A stretch of DNA of 64,000 bases, taken from assembly GCA_032622095.1 (NCBI GenBank), contig CP136069.1:34694194-34758193 (forward strand), given 5' to 3'. Position numbers and translations under genes: made by a program. The notes beneath the pieces are model-generated. The model saw only the letters and a program-made list of their open reading frames with translations. It had not been told where the DNA came from and did not search any database. This DNA is from Siphonodentalium dalli (taxonomy: Eukaryota; Mollusca; Scaphopoda; Gadilida; Siphonodentaliidae). Positions 21,514-32,471 of the stretch are shown here, one piece after another. Every line of letters begins with the position of its first letter. The first letter of the stretch is position 1.

Positions 21514-21875
21514 GAGTAATGCCCTAAATAAATTGACTCCTTTTACCTTTTCAGTGGCATATCAGTGCCAAGTCCGATTTTGTATCAACCCATATTTCCT
21601 TGATCATATTTATTATAATCAATAAATTTGAAAAATGATCAAGGAAATATGGGTTGATACAAAAATCGGACTTGGCACTGAAAGGGTTAACCACAGCAGA
21701 ATTATTGGTAATTTTTCAGAATTTAGTTGGAAATATGACTCGTTGCCATTCATCGGAAAACTCTCAGTGAGCTTTCCAATGAATGGCAACCAGCGATATT
21801 TCCGACTAAATCCTGAAAAGTTACCCATAATTCTGCTGTGGTTATTAAAGGAGTCTATTATTTTGGGCATTACTG
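21514..21875. mobile_element. Family A foldback MITE split by a family J insertion
   Basis: The left terminus GAGTAATGCCC and right terminus GGGCATTACTG enclose the usual arms. After TGACTCC the arm is interrupted by 21545-21686 and resumes at TTAACCACAGCAG. A's TTAA was used again, as in the copy at 16724. Confidence 0.9.
21545..21686. mobile_element. Family J TTAA-type palindromic element nested in A
   Basis: Begins ACCTTTTCAGTG and ends CACTGAAAGGG; TTAA is intact on the right (21687-21690) and mutated to TTTT on the left. The arms contain CAGTGCCAAGTCCGATTTT and its complement, plus CCATATTTCCTTGATCAT. A fourth CCCTTT/AAAGGG-ended family, distinct in its interior. Single copy here. Confidence 0.85.
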
Positions 21876-21898
21876 TAAGTACCGATCTACTAACTCAT

Positions 21899-22107
21899 CC
21901 ATGACTGGAGCTTCCTACATTTTGCTAAAACCCTGGAGCCTCGCATATATGAGAGAATACATTGGCCTAACAATATTTACTTTCACCTTGTAATCCAGTG
22001 AATTATATTATATATGTGAGCCTCCTTATGGGAGACTTGCATATATAAGAGAATGCAGTGGCACAGGATCTTTAATGCTGCACCAGCACAGCTCCCGTCA
22101 TGAAAGA
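21899..22107 (+). mobile_element. Family B element
   Basis: TCCATGACTGGAGC to CCCGTCATGAAAG, followed by AGTTAAG. The first hairpin has lost its left arm (ACCCTGGAGCCTCGC). The second is complete but divergent. Confidence 0.8.
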
Positions 22108-22199
22108 GTTAAGAGCACTAACTGTCGGTCATTATTCATAACAGGAACTCTACAATATGAAAGTGCATCGGAACCAATTTATCTCAAGGTTTTTAAACC

Positions 22200-22255
22200 T
22201 TTCATGACAGGAGCTGTGCTTGTGCAGCATTAAAGATCCTGTGCCAGTGTTGCAT
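22200..22255 (-). mobile_element. Family B fragment, inverted
   Basis: CCTTTCATGACAGGAGCTGT through AAGATCCTGTGCCAGTG, then abrupt loss of similarity. Confidence 0.75.
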
Positions 22256-22610
22256 GATTCGGTATGCTAATAGCCATTGTATAGAGTAAGTTTTTGGGTT
22301 TTCGCGACATAACTACACAATTTTTTTTACTGCACAATGATTTATAACTTCAATGACCGAGCACACAACATCATCATATCATTCAGCAGTGATTAGTATA
22401 CTAACCCTTACATGGTGGGATTAGCGCTGGTGCAGCATTAATGATCCTGTGTCAGTGCATTCTCTTATATATGTGAGAATGCACTGGCTAAATACAAGGT
22501 CAAGTTAAAATATTGTTAGGCCAATGTAATCTCTTAGATATGCGAGGCTCCCTGTGGGATATGCATTGGCAAATTTTCGCAAAATTTCAGGAGGCTTCAG
22601 TCATGGAAGG

Positions 22611-23019
22611 CAAGCCTTGAAATAGTGTGCCTGTCATTTGCAGAATGAGGTCCTCAGAGGGTGAATTTGGTGATGCTACCCCACAGGGCGGCCTAGCATC
22701 ACCAAATTCACCCTCTGGGGACCTCATTCTGCTTAGACCTCAGCAGAATGAGGTTCCCAGAGGGTGAATTTGGTGATGCTACCCCGCTGTGCGAATGCCA
22801 GCATTATGTGTGAAATATGCCTGCATTATGTGTGAAATATGCCAGCATTATGTGTGAAATATGCCAGCATTATGTGTGATGTTCCAGCTATGCCTCTACA
22901 AACTGCTTGATATTACCGCGATGTTAGTTTTCTTCACACTGCTGTGCGGGGTAGCATCACCAAATTCACCCTCTGGGGACCTCATTCTGCAAATGACAGG
23001 CACACTATTTCAAGGCTTG
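22611..23019. mobile_element. Family D twin-hairpin element nested in B
   Basis: The ends CAAGCCTTGAAATAGTG and CACTATTTCAAGGCTTG are perfect inverted repeats. The 8-bp duplication ATGGAAGG is exact and is independently proven by the B consensus. The linker carries a four-copy 22-bp tandem repeat at 22795-22880. This is the cleanest definition of the D boundaries in the window. Confidence 0.95.
22795..22880 (+). repeat. 22-bp tandem repeat, 4 copies
   Basis: ATGCCAGCATTATGTGTGAA-type units lie inside the linker of the D element; one unit reads TGCCTGC. The other D copies lack this array. Confidence 0.95.
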
Positions 23020-23034
23020 ATGGAAGGGTTAAAT

Positions 23035-23381
23035 TGACGACTTGAGATGCCCTAGTCACTACTGTACACATTCTTCTTCCTGGCACAAGTAGGGTGTTGG
23101 GATAGGTATCACTGACCACTTAGCCTGGAGTGTATACAACCCACCTCTACATCAGACATCCATTGCTTACTAATAAATAATTCAGACCCTCTATCATTGC
23201 TCTTTACAGCTCCTCCTGTATCCAGTCATAATTTACCTCCCCAGTATCAGCTGACCTTTGTATCCGAGCTAACTATTAATGGTCCACGCACTCGGGACAA
23301 TATTTCTGAAATATTATAGCTTCTGATTTCAAAGTACCATTGTTTTTATCTAATTAGTCACAAGAGATGTTTCATAATATA
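23035..23381. other. Single-copy interval
   Basis: No repeat or gene recognised. The composition is less AT-rich at 23080-23250 (CCACCTCTACATCAGAC). Confidence 0.35.
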
Positions 23382-23633
23382 CAGTAATGCCCTAAATAAT
23401 CAACTCCTTAACCACAGCAGAATTATGGGTAGCTTTTCAGGATTTAGTCGGAAATATGGCTTGTTGCCATTCAACGGAAAGCTCTCACAGAGCTTTCCGA
23501 TGAATGGCAACAAGCCATATTTCTCACTGAGAGCTTTCCAGTGAATGGCAACAAGCCATATTTCCAGCTAAATCCTGAAAAGTTACCCATAATTCTGCTG
23601 TGGTTAAGGAGTCGATTATTTAGGGCATTACTG
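23382..23633. mobile_element. Family A foldback MITE with duplicated right arm tip
   Basis: TA-flanked, with CAGTAATGCCC and GGGCATTACTG. After the loop the stretch GAGCTTTCC...GCAACAAGCCATATTTC occurs twice in a row (from about 23488 and 23530), so the palindrome has three arm tips. Confidence 0.9.
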
Positions 23634-23789
23634 TAGTAGACATTATGTTTATTAATACCACAATTGCTAGAGTTTGTTATTGATATAATGATTAGCAGCT
23701 TATTAGTTAATCTTGGTCAGTGAGTACGTCACATATGCAATAATATCCATGGATGAATATATTTTTGCGAACAAACAGAGTAATATTGT

Positions 23790-23899
23790 ATTCTCATATA
23801 TTTGTGAGGCTCGATCCCTATGGGAGACTCGCATATATAAGAGAATGCGTTGGCACAGGGCTTTCGCAAAATTTCAGAAAGCTCCAGTCATGGAAGGGT
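23790..23899 (-). mobile_element. Family B fragment, inverted
   Basis: Half of the element: one hairpin with a GATCCCTATGGGAGA loop, CACAGGGCTTTCGCAAAATT, and CCAGTCATGGAAGGG. The frames covering this stretch are not genes. Confidence 0.8.
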
Positions 23900-23902
23900 T
23901 AT

Positions 23903-24610
23903 CTTTGCCACCCTCCACAATTAGAACCCTGCACTTTTCTGCAATTCAATACAAAAGAAATCTTTCTAACAATCTAGTTATATTTCCAATTTTGGATGGA
24001 AAGTTTGCTATAATTTAATATTCTGTATGCGTAACTCTTGACAAAATGCATCATGATTATCTCATTTCTCAAAAACACCCCCAAGCCTTCAATATCTCAC
24101 ATTCAATACCTCATCGCAAATTGAATTAAGATGTACAACAAATTAAATTTCAAACTCGATGGAGTTTCATCTGCGTTGCGTTTCAAATTGATCATACTCA
24201 TGTAGACATCCAAGGATCATATCGAGATGTCACAACGTAGCGTATCTAATTGTTCAATATTGATCCGGTATCATGAAAGTTGCCGAATTAATTTGATTGT
24301 CGCGCTCACCTCACTTCGACGATCGTCAGAAAACCAGTCTCGTGAACCATGGACAGCTAATAGAGTTTCTTCCATTCTGTTTATTGAATAAAGCGTCACC
24401 ATCCGTTCTCGGCTGGTTCCTAAAAATATTGGCATTTCTCTTTGTGACTGGCACAACTGTTCACCGGAGAAATTAGTTTCGGATAGGCTTTCCTTATTTG
24501 TATCTGACACTATTAGTCTTTTAGCTTATTCTCCGGAGACGTCGGCCGTCCTGGTTTGACCTCGCTTTATATGTTTTGTGTTTTTGCCCTGTCTTAATAA
24601 GTGACCTGGC
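23903..24610. other. Single-copy island, possible non-coding element
   Basis: From 24130 to 24580 the sequence is complex and CpG-containing (CGACGATCGTCAG is a palindrome; GTTCACCGGAGAAATTAGTTT; CTCCGGAGACGTCGGCCG). A 79-codon minus-strand frame (24271-24510) has no recognisable domain and lacks obvious flanking splice signals. It could be a missed exon, but regulatory DNA is as likely. Confidence 0.4.
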
Positions 24611-24918
24611 CAAGCATGAGTTTAGTGTGACTGTCATTTGCAGAATGAGGTCCCCAGAGGGTAAATTTAGTGATTTTATCCCACATTGCGGGTAGCATCA
24701 CTAAATCCACCCTCTGGGGAGCTCATTCTGCTTAAACATCGTCTTCTCTAGAAAGGATCTTTATTATAAAATTTCTATAGAAACTTCTTCACGTAGATTC
24801 TATTTCTTTTTTAGTTTAGTTTCTCTATATCCCCAAATTGGCAGATGACACGTTGCGAAGTTCCCAATGGGTGTACATCACAATATTCAACATTTGGGCA
24901 CACTAAACTCCGACTTTG
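24611..24918. mobile_element. Family D element, right hairpin deleted
   Basis: CAAGCATGAGTTTAGTGTG at the left, CACACTAAACTCCGACTTTG at the right. Only the left hairpin is present; the linker runs straight into the right terminus. The GAGTTTAGTG termini define a second end-subtype, versus GAAATAGTG at 22611. Confidence 0.8.
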
Positions 24919-24963
24919 TTCTCTAACAGAAAAATAATTATATTGGACCCATAAGCCCATTAA

Positions 24964-25341
24964 CCCTTTACCCAACAAACCGGCCAAAACCGGCCAAATA
25001 AAGCTGCAACAGCCTAAAATATCTTCGGTCTGTCTCAATAGAACCATACAAATATGGATATCATTGGAACCGGCTCCTTGACCACATTGTGATAGTTACA
25101 GTTATGCCCTGTGCCAATGCATTCTCTTATATATGCGAGTCAACCATAGGTCGCCTCGCATATATAAGAGAATGCATTGGCCTAAAAAGACTTTTTACCA
25201 TTTTTTCTTACATTCTTTAACAATTTTATAATTTTTATTGTGTTAAGCCAATGCATTCTCTTATATATGCGAGGCGACCTATGGTCGACTCGCATATATA
25301 AGAGAATGCATTGGCACAGGGCCGTTCTGTTGGGTAAAGGG
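24964..25341 (-). mobile_element. Family C piggyBac-like MITE, copy 6 (inverted)
   Basis: TTAA at 24960-24963 and 25342-25345. Runs from CCCTTTACCCAACAAACCGG to CCGTTCTGTTGGGTAAAGGG. One hairpin stem carries an uncompensated change (TCAACCATAGGTCG). Confidence 0.95.
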
Positions 25342-25522
25342 TTAATAGGGAATTTTTTTTATGGCCAGATCTAACGAGGAAGTTTAAACACATGCATTCT
25401 AAATTTTTGTCTGCCGTGGAAAAATTCCAATGACTGCCTCATATGAAGCACATCCATGCATCTTTCACCCAAAAGTGTTAGATAATAAAAAAAAGTGTTA
25501 GATAATAAAAAGAAAACGTTCT

Positions 25523-25935
25523 TTTAAAGGTACTCAATTCCATCAACAACAAGAAATTTTTTTGAAATGCCTCTTCAGTTATCAAAATTGATTTATTGCC
25601 CAGAAATAATGCTGACCATGCACAGTCAACTATAGTATAAAATTGTCCAAAACGTGTTATTTATCAACATTTTGTTCAACAAAATATGGCCGGATTTTTT
25701 CAAATTTTCAAAGCCAATTTGTTTTATAGTTATCCATCACCATGCGCAATTATGTCCGAGACCGTCGCTTGACATTTTTTTCCCAGGCCACAAATAAGTA
25801 CATATCTCAAGAAATAAAAAATTTCACAAATCAAAATCTGATCACTCTATCAAACATGTTTTACCCCCGAAACCAAAGAAATAGTAATTTGGGAGCATTA
25901 ATTCGGATTATGCTTCTTTAATTGTGATGGTTTTT
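25523..25935 (+). repeat. Dispersed repeat L, copy 1
   Basis: Starts TTTAAAGGTACTCAATTCC and contains ACAAATAAGTACATATCTC, AAGAAATAGTAATTTGGGAG and ATTATGC. It aligns with 36830-37205 and, over its first part, with 36428-36735. No coding potential or recognised ends; possibly a SINE-like or MITE family. Confidence 0.8.
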
Positions 25936-26196
25936 GACATATTACTTATGGATGATTATGTTGATTTTCGCGATGCCTGTATGATACGAATGATTACTAT
26001 TGTGAGTATCATTCATTTTCTTTGACCTGTTAAGTGGAACAATTGCTTAGGGAATCTTAGATTATTTTGTGTCAAATCGACCTGCAGACCATGAAGCTGC
26101 TAATAGACTTCATGTCTCGCATGATGATGAATCAAACGCTGAAGATTAATTAACTCCTCAATGTCGTGTTTCTCTCATCCAATAAGTATTATACAG

Positions 26197-26320
26197 TAAT
26201 CCTATTACACTCTGTCAACCCATGTTAATCCTGTTACACTCTGTCAACCCATATTAATCCTGTTACACTCTGTCAACCCATGTTAATCCTGTTACACTCT
26301 GTCAACCCATGTTAATCCTG
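26197..26320 (+). repeat. 29-bp tandem repeat, 4.3 copies
   Basis: TAATCCTGTTACACTCTG followed by TCAACCCATGT repeats at 26197, 26226, 26255, 26284 and partly at 26313. Only single-base differences occur. Confidence 0.95.
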
Positions 26321-26734
26321 TTAACTGCATTGAATTCATTGTTTCCTTCGGTTGGACATTAGCACATTGGAATAAGAGTGAGAAGTCACTTCTCCCTGAA
26401 TTGGGGAGGGGGAAACGGGGTAGAAATGGCCATTCCAAGTGCCCAGAATGGGAGAAAAATTCAGAAATATGACTAGAAAAGTATCATTTATAATTGTTTA
26501 AATGTGACTTACATATTTTGCAATAAAAAAGTTCCTCAGTTGGAGAAGTTGTACACTCCCAAAATCAAGAGGCATAAAGAGGTATTCAGGATTCCAGTCC
26601 AAATTTTACAGAACCAGCTTTTTTTATTTAGATTCTATAGAGTATAAAATAACATGATCCAATAAGAACGATCTGAATTTTTGATCAATTTATTTGATCT
26701 AATTTTGATGTTTTAGACGGACAGCAATATAACT
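26321..26734. other. Single-copy AT-rich interval
   Basis: Nothing recognised apart from a short purine-rich stretch at 26400-26420. Confidence 0.35.
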
Positions 26735-26957
26735 GAAATTTTTCTAAAACCCTGTGCCAACACACATTCTCTTTTATATGGGAGCCTCACATATATAAGA
26801 GAATACATTGGTCTAACAATATTTGCCTTGATCTTGTAAGCCAGGGCATTCTCTTATATATTCCAGGCTCCCTATGGGAGACACTCAAATATTTTATAAG
26901 AGAATGCACTGGCACAGGATCTTTAATGCTGCATCTGCACAGCTCCCGTCATGAAAG
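26735..26957 (+). mobile_element. Family B element, left end lost
   Basis: Begins within CTAAAACCCTGTGCC; first hairpin shortened (TTTTATATGGGAGCCTCAC), second nearly complete. Ends CCCGTCATGAAAG and runs into a family F fragment without an intervening TTAA. Confidence 0.8.
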
Positions 26958-26959
26958 TG

Positions 26960-27060
26960 ATAATAAGTTCAGCAAATGACCTATGGACGTTTGTTGAACT
27001 TATTTTCTGAACATTTCCTTTATAAGGGACCAACTGTTCGTCAATGAATATTAGTATAGA
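26960..27060 (+). mobile_element. Family F fragment
   Basis: GATAATAAGTTCAGCAAATG and TTTGTTGAACTTATTTTCTG form the F hairpin, followed by AACTGTTCGTCAATGAATAT, the F terminus without its last bases. Confidence 0.75.
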
Positions 27061-27070
27061 ATTATATGTA

Positions 27071-27282
27071 CAGTAATGCTCTAAATAATCGACTCCTTAA
27101 CCACAGCAGAATTATGGGTAACTTTTCAGGATTTAGTCGGAAATACGGCTTGTTGCCATTCATCGGAAAGCTCTCACTGAGAGCTTTCCGATGAATGGCA
27201 ACAACCATATTTCCGGCTAAATCCTGAAAAGTTACCCATAATTCTGCTGTGGTTAAGGAGTCGATTATTTAGAGCATTACTG
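27071..27282. mobile_element. Family A foldback MITE
   Basis: Clean TA on both sides. Belongs to the subgroup with CTCTAAA / TTTAGAG and AACTTTTC / GAAAAGTT in both arms. Confidence 0.95.
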
Positions 27283-28207
27283 TATACGGACCATATTTAA
27301 TTCTGGGAATTATGGAATCCTAACACCTGATGCTGCATGTTTTACTATCAAAAGATTAAATTCTCATCAAAAGAACCATTGCTATGCATTCATTGTAAAA
27401 TATTTGAAGAGGCTGAAAAGTAATTCCATATTATAAAAGCTTTACTTCTATAATGCCTTGTTTGGCTTTATTCAATTGATTACAAAACCTCGAGGATTCT
27501 AGATAAAAAAAACATTTCTACAACTCTTCCAAAGAGAATAATAGATTTTAAAACATCAATTGGCAATTCATGATAATGAAGGAAACGGTATTCTTTAGAT
27601 TCAACACAAACATTTGTGCAATGTTTGAATCTTCGTAAAACCGGAAACCTATTGGTTATGTCAATATTTTTTCCGAGATAACGCTGGATTATTTTTTTGT
27701 GGAAAATTAGAAAAGGGAGAGTGCAACATCAACACATGGTCGGCAATTGACCTAAAAATCAATACGTCGTGGCAGACCAGCTGGGACTGTCACTCGTCTC
27801 CCCGATTGTGTCTTTGCATTCGTAGCTGTCACCTTCGCTAGATCGCCCGCCGTTCAAACCTCTCAGAAACATGTGTCGCCAACTTGATCGGGTGTCGAAT
27901 CGTGAAATTATTGTGTCTGTGAGTCGCCAGTGATACGTTTCATTAGGATTATTGGGTGTTACCTGGTCAGTTTCGTACAATCGCTGTTCATAACTGCCAT
28001 GTGCTAATTGAATTAACAGTTTTATTGCGTTTTACCTGCCCAAGCTGACGACTTTTGTACAGGTGTGGCACTGCAGGTTTATAGGTATGACAATATCAAC
28101 GTGAAGACAGTTCATTCAGTGATACTATGTGATTCTCATACACAGGAAATATTTATCTTCAGGTATTTCTGATATTTTATATTCAAATTTCCTTATTATT
28201 TTCTGTT
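27283..28207. other. Single-copy interval with a possible non-coding island
   Basis: 27700-28060 is a complex CpG-containing block (TCGCTAGATCGCCCGCCG, GTGTCGAATCGTGAAATTAT, CTAATTGAATTAACAG). The minus-strand frame 27759-27980 is 73 codons, with polar composition and no recognisable domain. The TAATTGAATTA-type motif is reminiscent of homeodomain sites, which is only suggestive. Confidence 0.4.
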
Positions 28208-28211
28208 TTAA

Positions 28212-28459
28212 CCCTTTCTATACTAAATGGATTCTCCCACTAATTTATAAAAGTATACATTGGAACACTCCATTATTAATTTGTAGCGGTGTTTAGATAA
28301 TAAAAGCAGACGATCGACAGACAAAAAACTGATAATACAAGAACAGAATGATTCGTGTTCAGAAAATAAGTTCAACAAACGACCTTTGTTGTAATTAATT
28401 ATTATGTGAACATTTCCTAAGTGAACTACTTGTCAATGAGTATTTTAGTAATGAAAAGG
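28212..28459 (-). mobile_element. Family F TTAA-type element, inverted
   Basis: TTAA then CCCTTTCTATACTAAATGG, distal block GGATTCTCCCACTAATTTAT, F hairpin (AAAATAAGTTCAACAAACG, partly decayed partner TTAATTATTATGTGAACATT), and terminus TTGTCAATGAGTATTT...GAAAAGG. The right TTAA is decayed. Confidence 0.8.
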
Positions 28460-29371
28460 CTAAAATATGATATTTCTAGTGGAGCAACTTTTGCATTGAA
28501 AACAAAATTTCTCAACATTTACCTTTATAGCAAGTACAATTGTAGTTATATTTTACAGCCCTGTTAATTAATTAACAGAAAATTGCCTCGGCTAAAAAAT
28601 ACCCAATGAATTAAATTTTTGTCTCTGTATTTACTAATGCTAATTAACAGGAATGGTTATATCTGGTTATATCGTTCTAATAAATTTTTCCATTTATAAA
28701 TCAATTCATAATAGATGCTTATTTAAATATTTTTTATCCCAAAAAGTTCAAAAATTTCAGATGTGCAAGTAGTTTTATTTTTGAAATGGATGTTGATTTA
28801 GAAAGGATTATTTTAAATTTTTATACCTCTCCCTGTCCCTCCACAATAAAATCATTGAAAGTACATTTTTTCATTTTGTTCCATTTCTTCGCAACTCTAA
28901 TGCCATCTTTTTCCAAATTATTAAAACATTTAATTCAGAAAATAAGATGTCCTGAGATATAATCTTAATCATTCTTTAATTCTCAGATATCAGGCTTGCA
29001 TTGCATATATGTTCAGCTTACATTTCTGGGTTAAAACATTTTGTTAAAAATTCTATTTTGTCTTTATAAAGGTTTTCCTATTAAAAAGATGGCAAAATTG
29101 ACGAGGTTGCATCTTTGAAAGAACCATATATGGGTATGAGTAGCTTGTATAGAAGGAGCTAAAGAAATATGAGTTTTTTTCATTTTGATTGTTATAGGTT
29201 TTTTTTCTCACAATTATCATGCACATAGTTTGTTGATATGCATATTATGCAATTAGTTATTATATTGATAAATAAAATATAAATTCATGGAATAGTTTAG
29301 TTCATCACATGTGAAATTAATTGCTGGGTCATACTTAAGTAACTGGAAGGAAATATTAAAATCTGTATATA
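28460..29371. other. Single-copy, very AT-rich interval
   Basis: No gene, RNA or repeat recognised. Confidence 0.4.
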
Positions 29372-29476
29372 CAGTAATGCTCTAATTAATCGACTCCTTA
29401 AACACAGCAGAATTATGGGTAACATTTCAGGATTTAGTCGGAAATATGGCTTGTTGCCATTCATCGGAAAGCTCTC
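29372..29476. mobile_element. Family A half element (left arm only)
   Basis: An intact left terminus and TA, then the left arm up to GAAAGCTCTCG, the palindrome centre, where similarity ends. The same break position as in the half copy at 12086. Confidence 0.95.
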
Positions 29477-30348
29477 GCAACATAGGAGACATCATCTTTG
29501 AGTTTTTATTAGTCAACGATATTCATGACCGATTATTCTTTCTCATCTTGTATCTATAACTATTTCTAAATACTACGATTCTCACAAACATTTGCTAAGC
29601 CATGAATGCACTCCATATTTGGAAATGGTTTATTATATTCCATGTTAATAAAGGCCTCAATTAATAACTGCTGTAAATCCTAATTTGGTAATAGTGTCAA
29701 TGTTTATTATTCGCCGCACATAATTGCACGGTATAGAGCTGAGCATTGCATTTTCCATTATGCTGCTACCGGGATCGACAATGCTTTCTTCTTCCTCCGC
29801 CTTAATGAATTGTTTACATAGGAGTTTAAGCTCATTAGTTGCACCCACAATATAAGAGACCCAAGACACTCAGAGCCTAAGAAATCTGTTCCTGCCTGCC
29901 CAAGATCAGACACTAATTAAACTCTGAGCCTCGTCTATTATCATAACCTCAACAGTTATTTACTTATACCCGCTGAGTTTTTGTAAAGTAAATATGGGCC
30001 TATTGTTTGGGCCCAACACCGATAAACTATATATAGGCGCCTTGTAAACATTGTGTTGTCAAATCTTAGAGAAGTACAACTTTTGTGTTTTCTTTTCTGT
30101 GGAATTCAATAGAAATGAAAATAATGAGCGTTGCATAATGACAAAAAACATGCAGTTAATTCTTGTTTTGCCGATGTCATTGTTGAGAAATGTTTTTTTT
30201 CCATTGCCATGCAATATATCTTGTTTACGCGGAGTGTGTCAATGTTTTATGCTAAAGATACACATTGTGTTCAATATATCAATTCTAAGATCCTGCAAAA
30301 CTAAGGTCTTGGTCATGATCATTATCTATTGATTAAAATAAGACCGAA
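29477..30348. other. Single-copy interval with a possible non-coding island
   Basis: 29650-30000 is complex sequence (TTCGCCGCACATAATTGCAC, GCTACCGGGATCGACAATG). Frames of 70 codons (-) and 93 codons (+) have no recognised domain. Confidence 0.4.
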
Positions 30349-30493
30349 CAGGCCTCACAGTATGGTGCTGGACATTTGCAGAATGAGGTTCCCATAGGGT
30401 GAATTTAACGCAGAGGCTATGCAGGGTAGCATCATTAAATTCACCCTCTGGGGACCTCATTCTGCTAGTGTCCAGCACCATATTTTGAGGTCT
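30349..30493. mobile_element. Family D single-hairpin derivative
   Basis: CAGGCCTCACAGTATGGTGC at the left and GCACCATATTTTGAGG at the right enclose one hairpin. The end sequence matches the long D element at 685, a third end-subtype. Confidence 0.8.
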
Positions 30494-30528
30494 ATTGGAC
30501 CAGCACAATCCAATTTTTGCATGTCATT

Positions 30529-30825
30529 CAAGTCTGAGTTTAGTGTTCCTGTCATTTGCAGAATGAGGTCTCCAGAGGGTGAATTTAGTGACGCTATCCC
30601 ACACAGTGGGCTAGCATCACCAAATTCACCCTACGGGGACCTCATTCTCCATGTCCTCATCTGCTAAGGGAGACATATAGACTCAATTTGAGGTTCCTAA
30701 ATAGTGAATATTGTGATGTACACCCATTGGGAATTTCGATTATGCAATGTGTCATCTGCCAATTTTGGGATAGCATCACTAATTTCACCCTCCAGGTACC
30801 TCATTTTGCAAAAGACAGGTAGTAA
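30529..30825. mobile_element. Family D element, right end decayed
   Basis: CAAGTCTGAGTTTAGTG starts the element. The left hairpin is complete (stem ...GGTCTCCAGAGGGTG); the right hairpin has lost its left arm and ends near CATTTTGCAAAAGACAGG. Confidence 0.75.
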
Positions 30826-31009
30826 TGTTTACATACATTAATTGTAGCTAATGCTTTTTCGATGTGCCCTTAATCTGATGAATCAACCCTTCTAAAATGT
30901 TATTGTTCGGTTATTGTATGATAAACCACAATAGAGAGGCGACAATAATTAATAACGAACTGCTTTCTTATTGAAATGAAAAGTCGTTCAAACAGCGATT
31001 GCTGATATA

Positions 31010-31222
31010 CAGTAATGCTCTAAATAATCGACTCCTTAACCACAGCAGAATTATGGGTAACTTTTCAGGATTTAGTCGGAAATATGGCTTATTGCCATTC
31101 ATCGGAAAGCTCTCGCCGAGAGCTTTCCGATGAATGGCAACAAGCCATATTTCCAACTAAATCCTGAAAAGTTACCCATAATTCAGCTGTGGTTAAGGAG
31201 TCGATTATTTAGAGCATTACTG
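31010..31222. mobile_element. Family A foldback MITE
   Basis: TA-flanked, same subgroup as 27071. Loop CTCGCCGAG. Arms differ at GACTTAGTCGG / CCAACTAAATC-type positions only slightly. Confidence 0.95.
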
Positions 31223-32471
31223 TATAAGATTCCATGTTGCAGAATCTGATACATATACTATCAGTGATAGCTAGCATTTGGCAATTTCTAAAAGAATTTT
31301 GTAAAAAATATATTCATTTGGCAACATATTTGCCAAAAGGAAAATTTGGTCCAGTGCGAACCCTGCTTCTTGCCCTTAGTTCCTCCGTTACTCCTGCATT
31401 TGATACACAGATTGTGCGAAAGTGCCTCCCGATGCATGGAATTTATGATGAATCATTACAGCCTTACTACCGATGCTTTTTATCTCGCCTAAGACTCTTA
31501 GTTATCAGTAAGGCTGCAGTATAGTGCGTCGAATTACTCTACAGATGTCTTTGATACAAAAGAATTGCGTAAAAGGAGAGAAAGAGGAAGAAAAATCGTA
31601 ATTGCTATCCTTTGTGGGAAATTTGAACGGGAAGGCTTTCCTAACCCCAGGATCCAATTTAATGTTTCGTCTTGTCTTATTCAACAGTTATATTTTAGAT
31701 GCGTATGAGTCAATGCAGACTCTTTGATCTGAGGGCTGTGACGTTATTAATTTTGAGATCATCCCTAAATTTGGATTCAGATAATTAATCTTCATGATAA
31801 TAAAGGAAATTTTAGGTATCATTTGGACCAGAGGTTATCTTTGACCAGAGGTTATCTTTGACACTGATATCATACAAGTTTTCAGTGGCATTGATGGTTT
31901 TTCGTCAATCGAATGGAATGATCTAATCATGTCATTTGGATGTCTTGTCTGCTGGGTGGGGGTGGGGGGGGGGGGGGGGGGGGTGATGAGACAGGTTTCC
32001 CAACTGAAATCCAACTTTAAGAAATTCTATTTGCCCTCTGCATTGTTAACTTGATATTTTATTATTATTTTATCTGAAACGTCCCCATCTTCTAGAAATA
32101 TACAGTCAAAACTTTTTATCTACTCAAGTTGGGGATTTGTCGTTGAAAAAAAATAAATAAATATTTTTCATTCCAGTAACTCAATGAGTTCTGATGCCTT
32201 AGTGATTTTAAATTTTGGATTGCCAATGTGTGGGGTTGGAATTTTACCACCTACAACCCCCCTATTATTCCACCATCCTCCCCACCACCTACAACCCACT
32301 CCACTAATACCCCACCCCCCCCCCCCCCCCCCCCATACACATAGTTCCCACATAGGCCCATCTAACTTGGGAGTCGATCCAGACCATTTTATTCATTTGT
32401 ATTACAATTCCAATAACCAGTAGATTTAAGGCCTAATTAGACAGGAAATTATTCATCTTTAGCACAGTGTA
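31223..32471. other. Single-copy interval with long G and C runs
   Basis: Contains a G-run of about 20 at 31963-31983 and a C-run of about 20 at 32311-32331, 330 bp apart. A 96-codon plus frame (31234-31524) begins inside the A element's flank and has no recognisable domain. The proline/histidine-rich frame at 32184-32423 is a product of the C-rich simple sequence. Confidence 0.5.

Larger units (their letters stand above)
22408..23030 (-). mobile_element. Family B element split by a family D insertion, inverted
   Basis: CCCTTACATGGTGGG begins the element; AGTCATGGAAGGG should end it. The terminal ATGGAAGG is present at 22603-22610 and again at 23020-23027, on either side of a D element. Hairpin 1 is shortened (CTCTTATATATGTGAGAATG). 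TTAA remains at the right (23031-23034). Confidence 0.85.

Noticed and set aside
24271-24510. 79-codon minus-strand frame as an exon
   Set aside because: Composition is plausible, but no clear splice sites or known motif; kept only as part of a possible conserved island.
32184-32423. Proline/histidine-rich frame
   Set aside because: Produced by the C-run and CCACC simple sequence.
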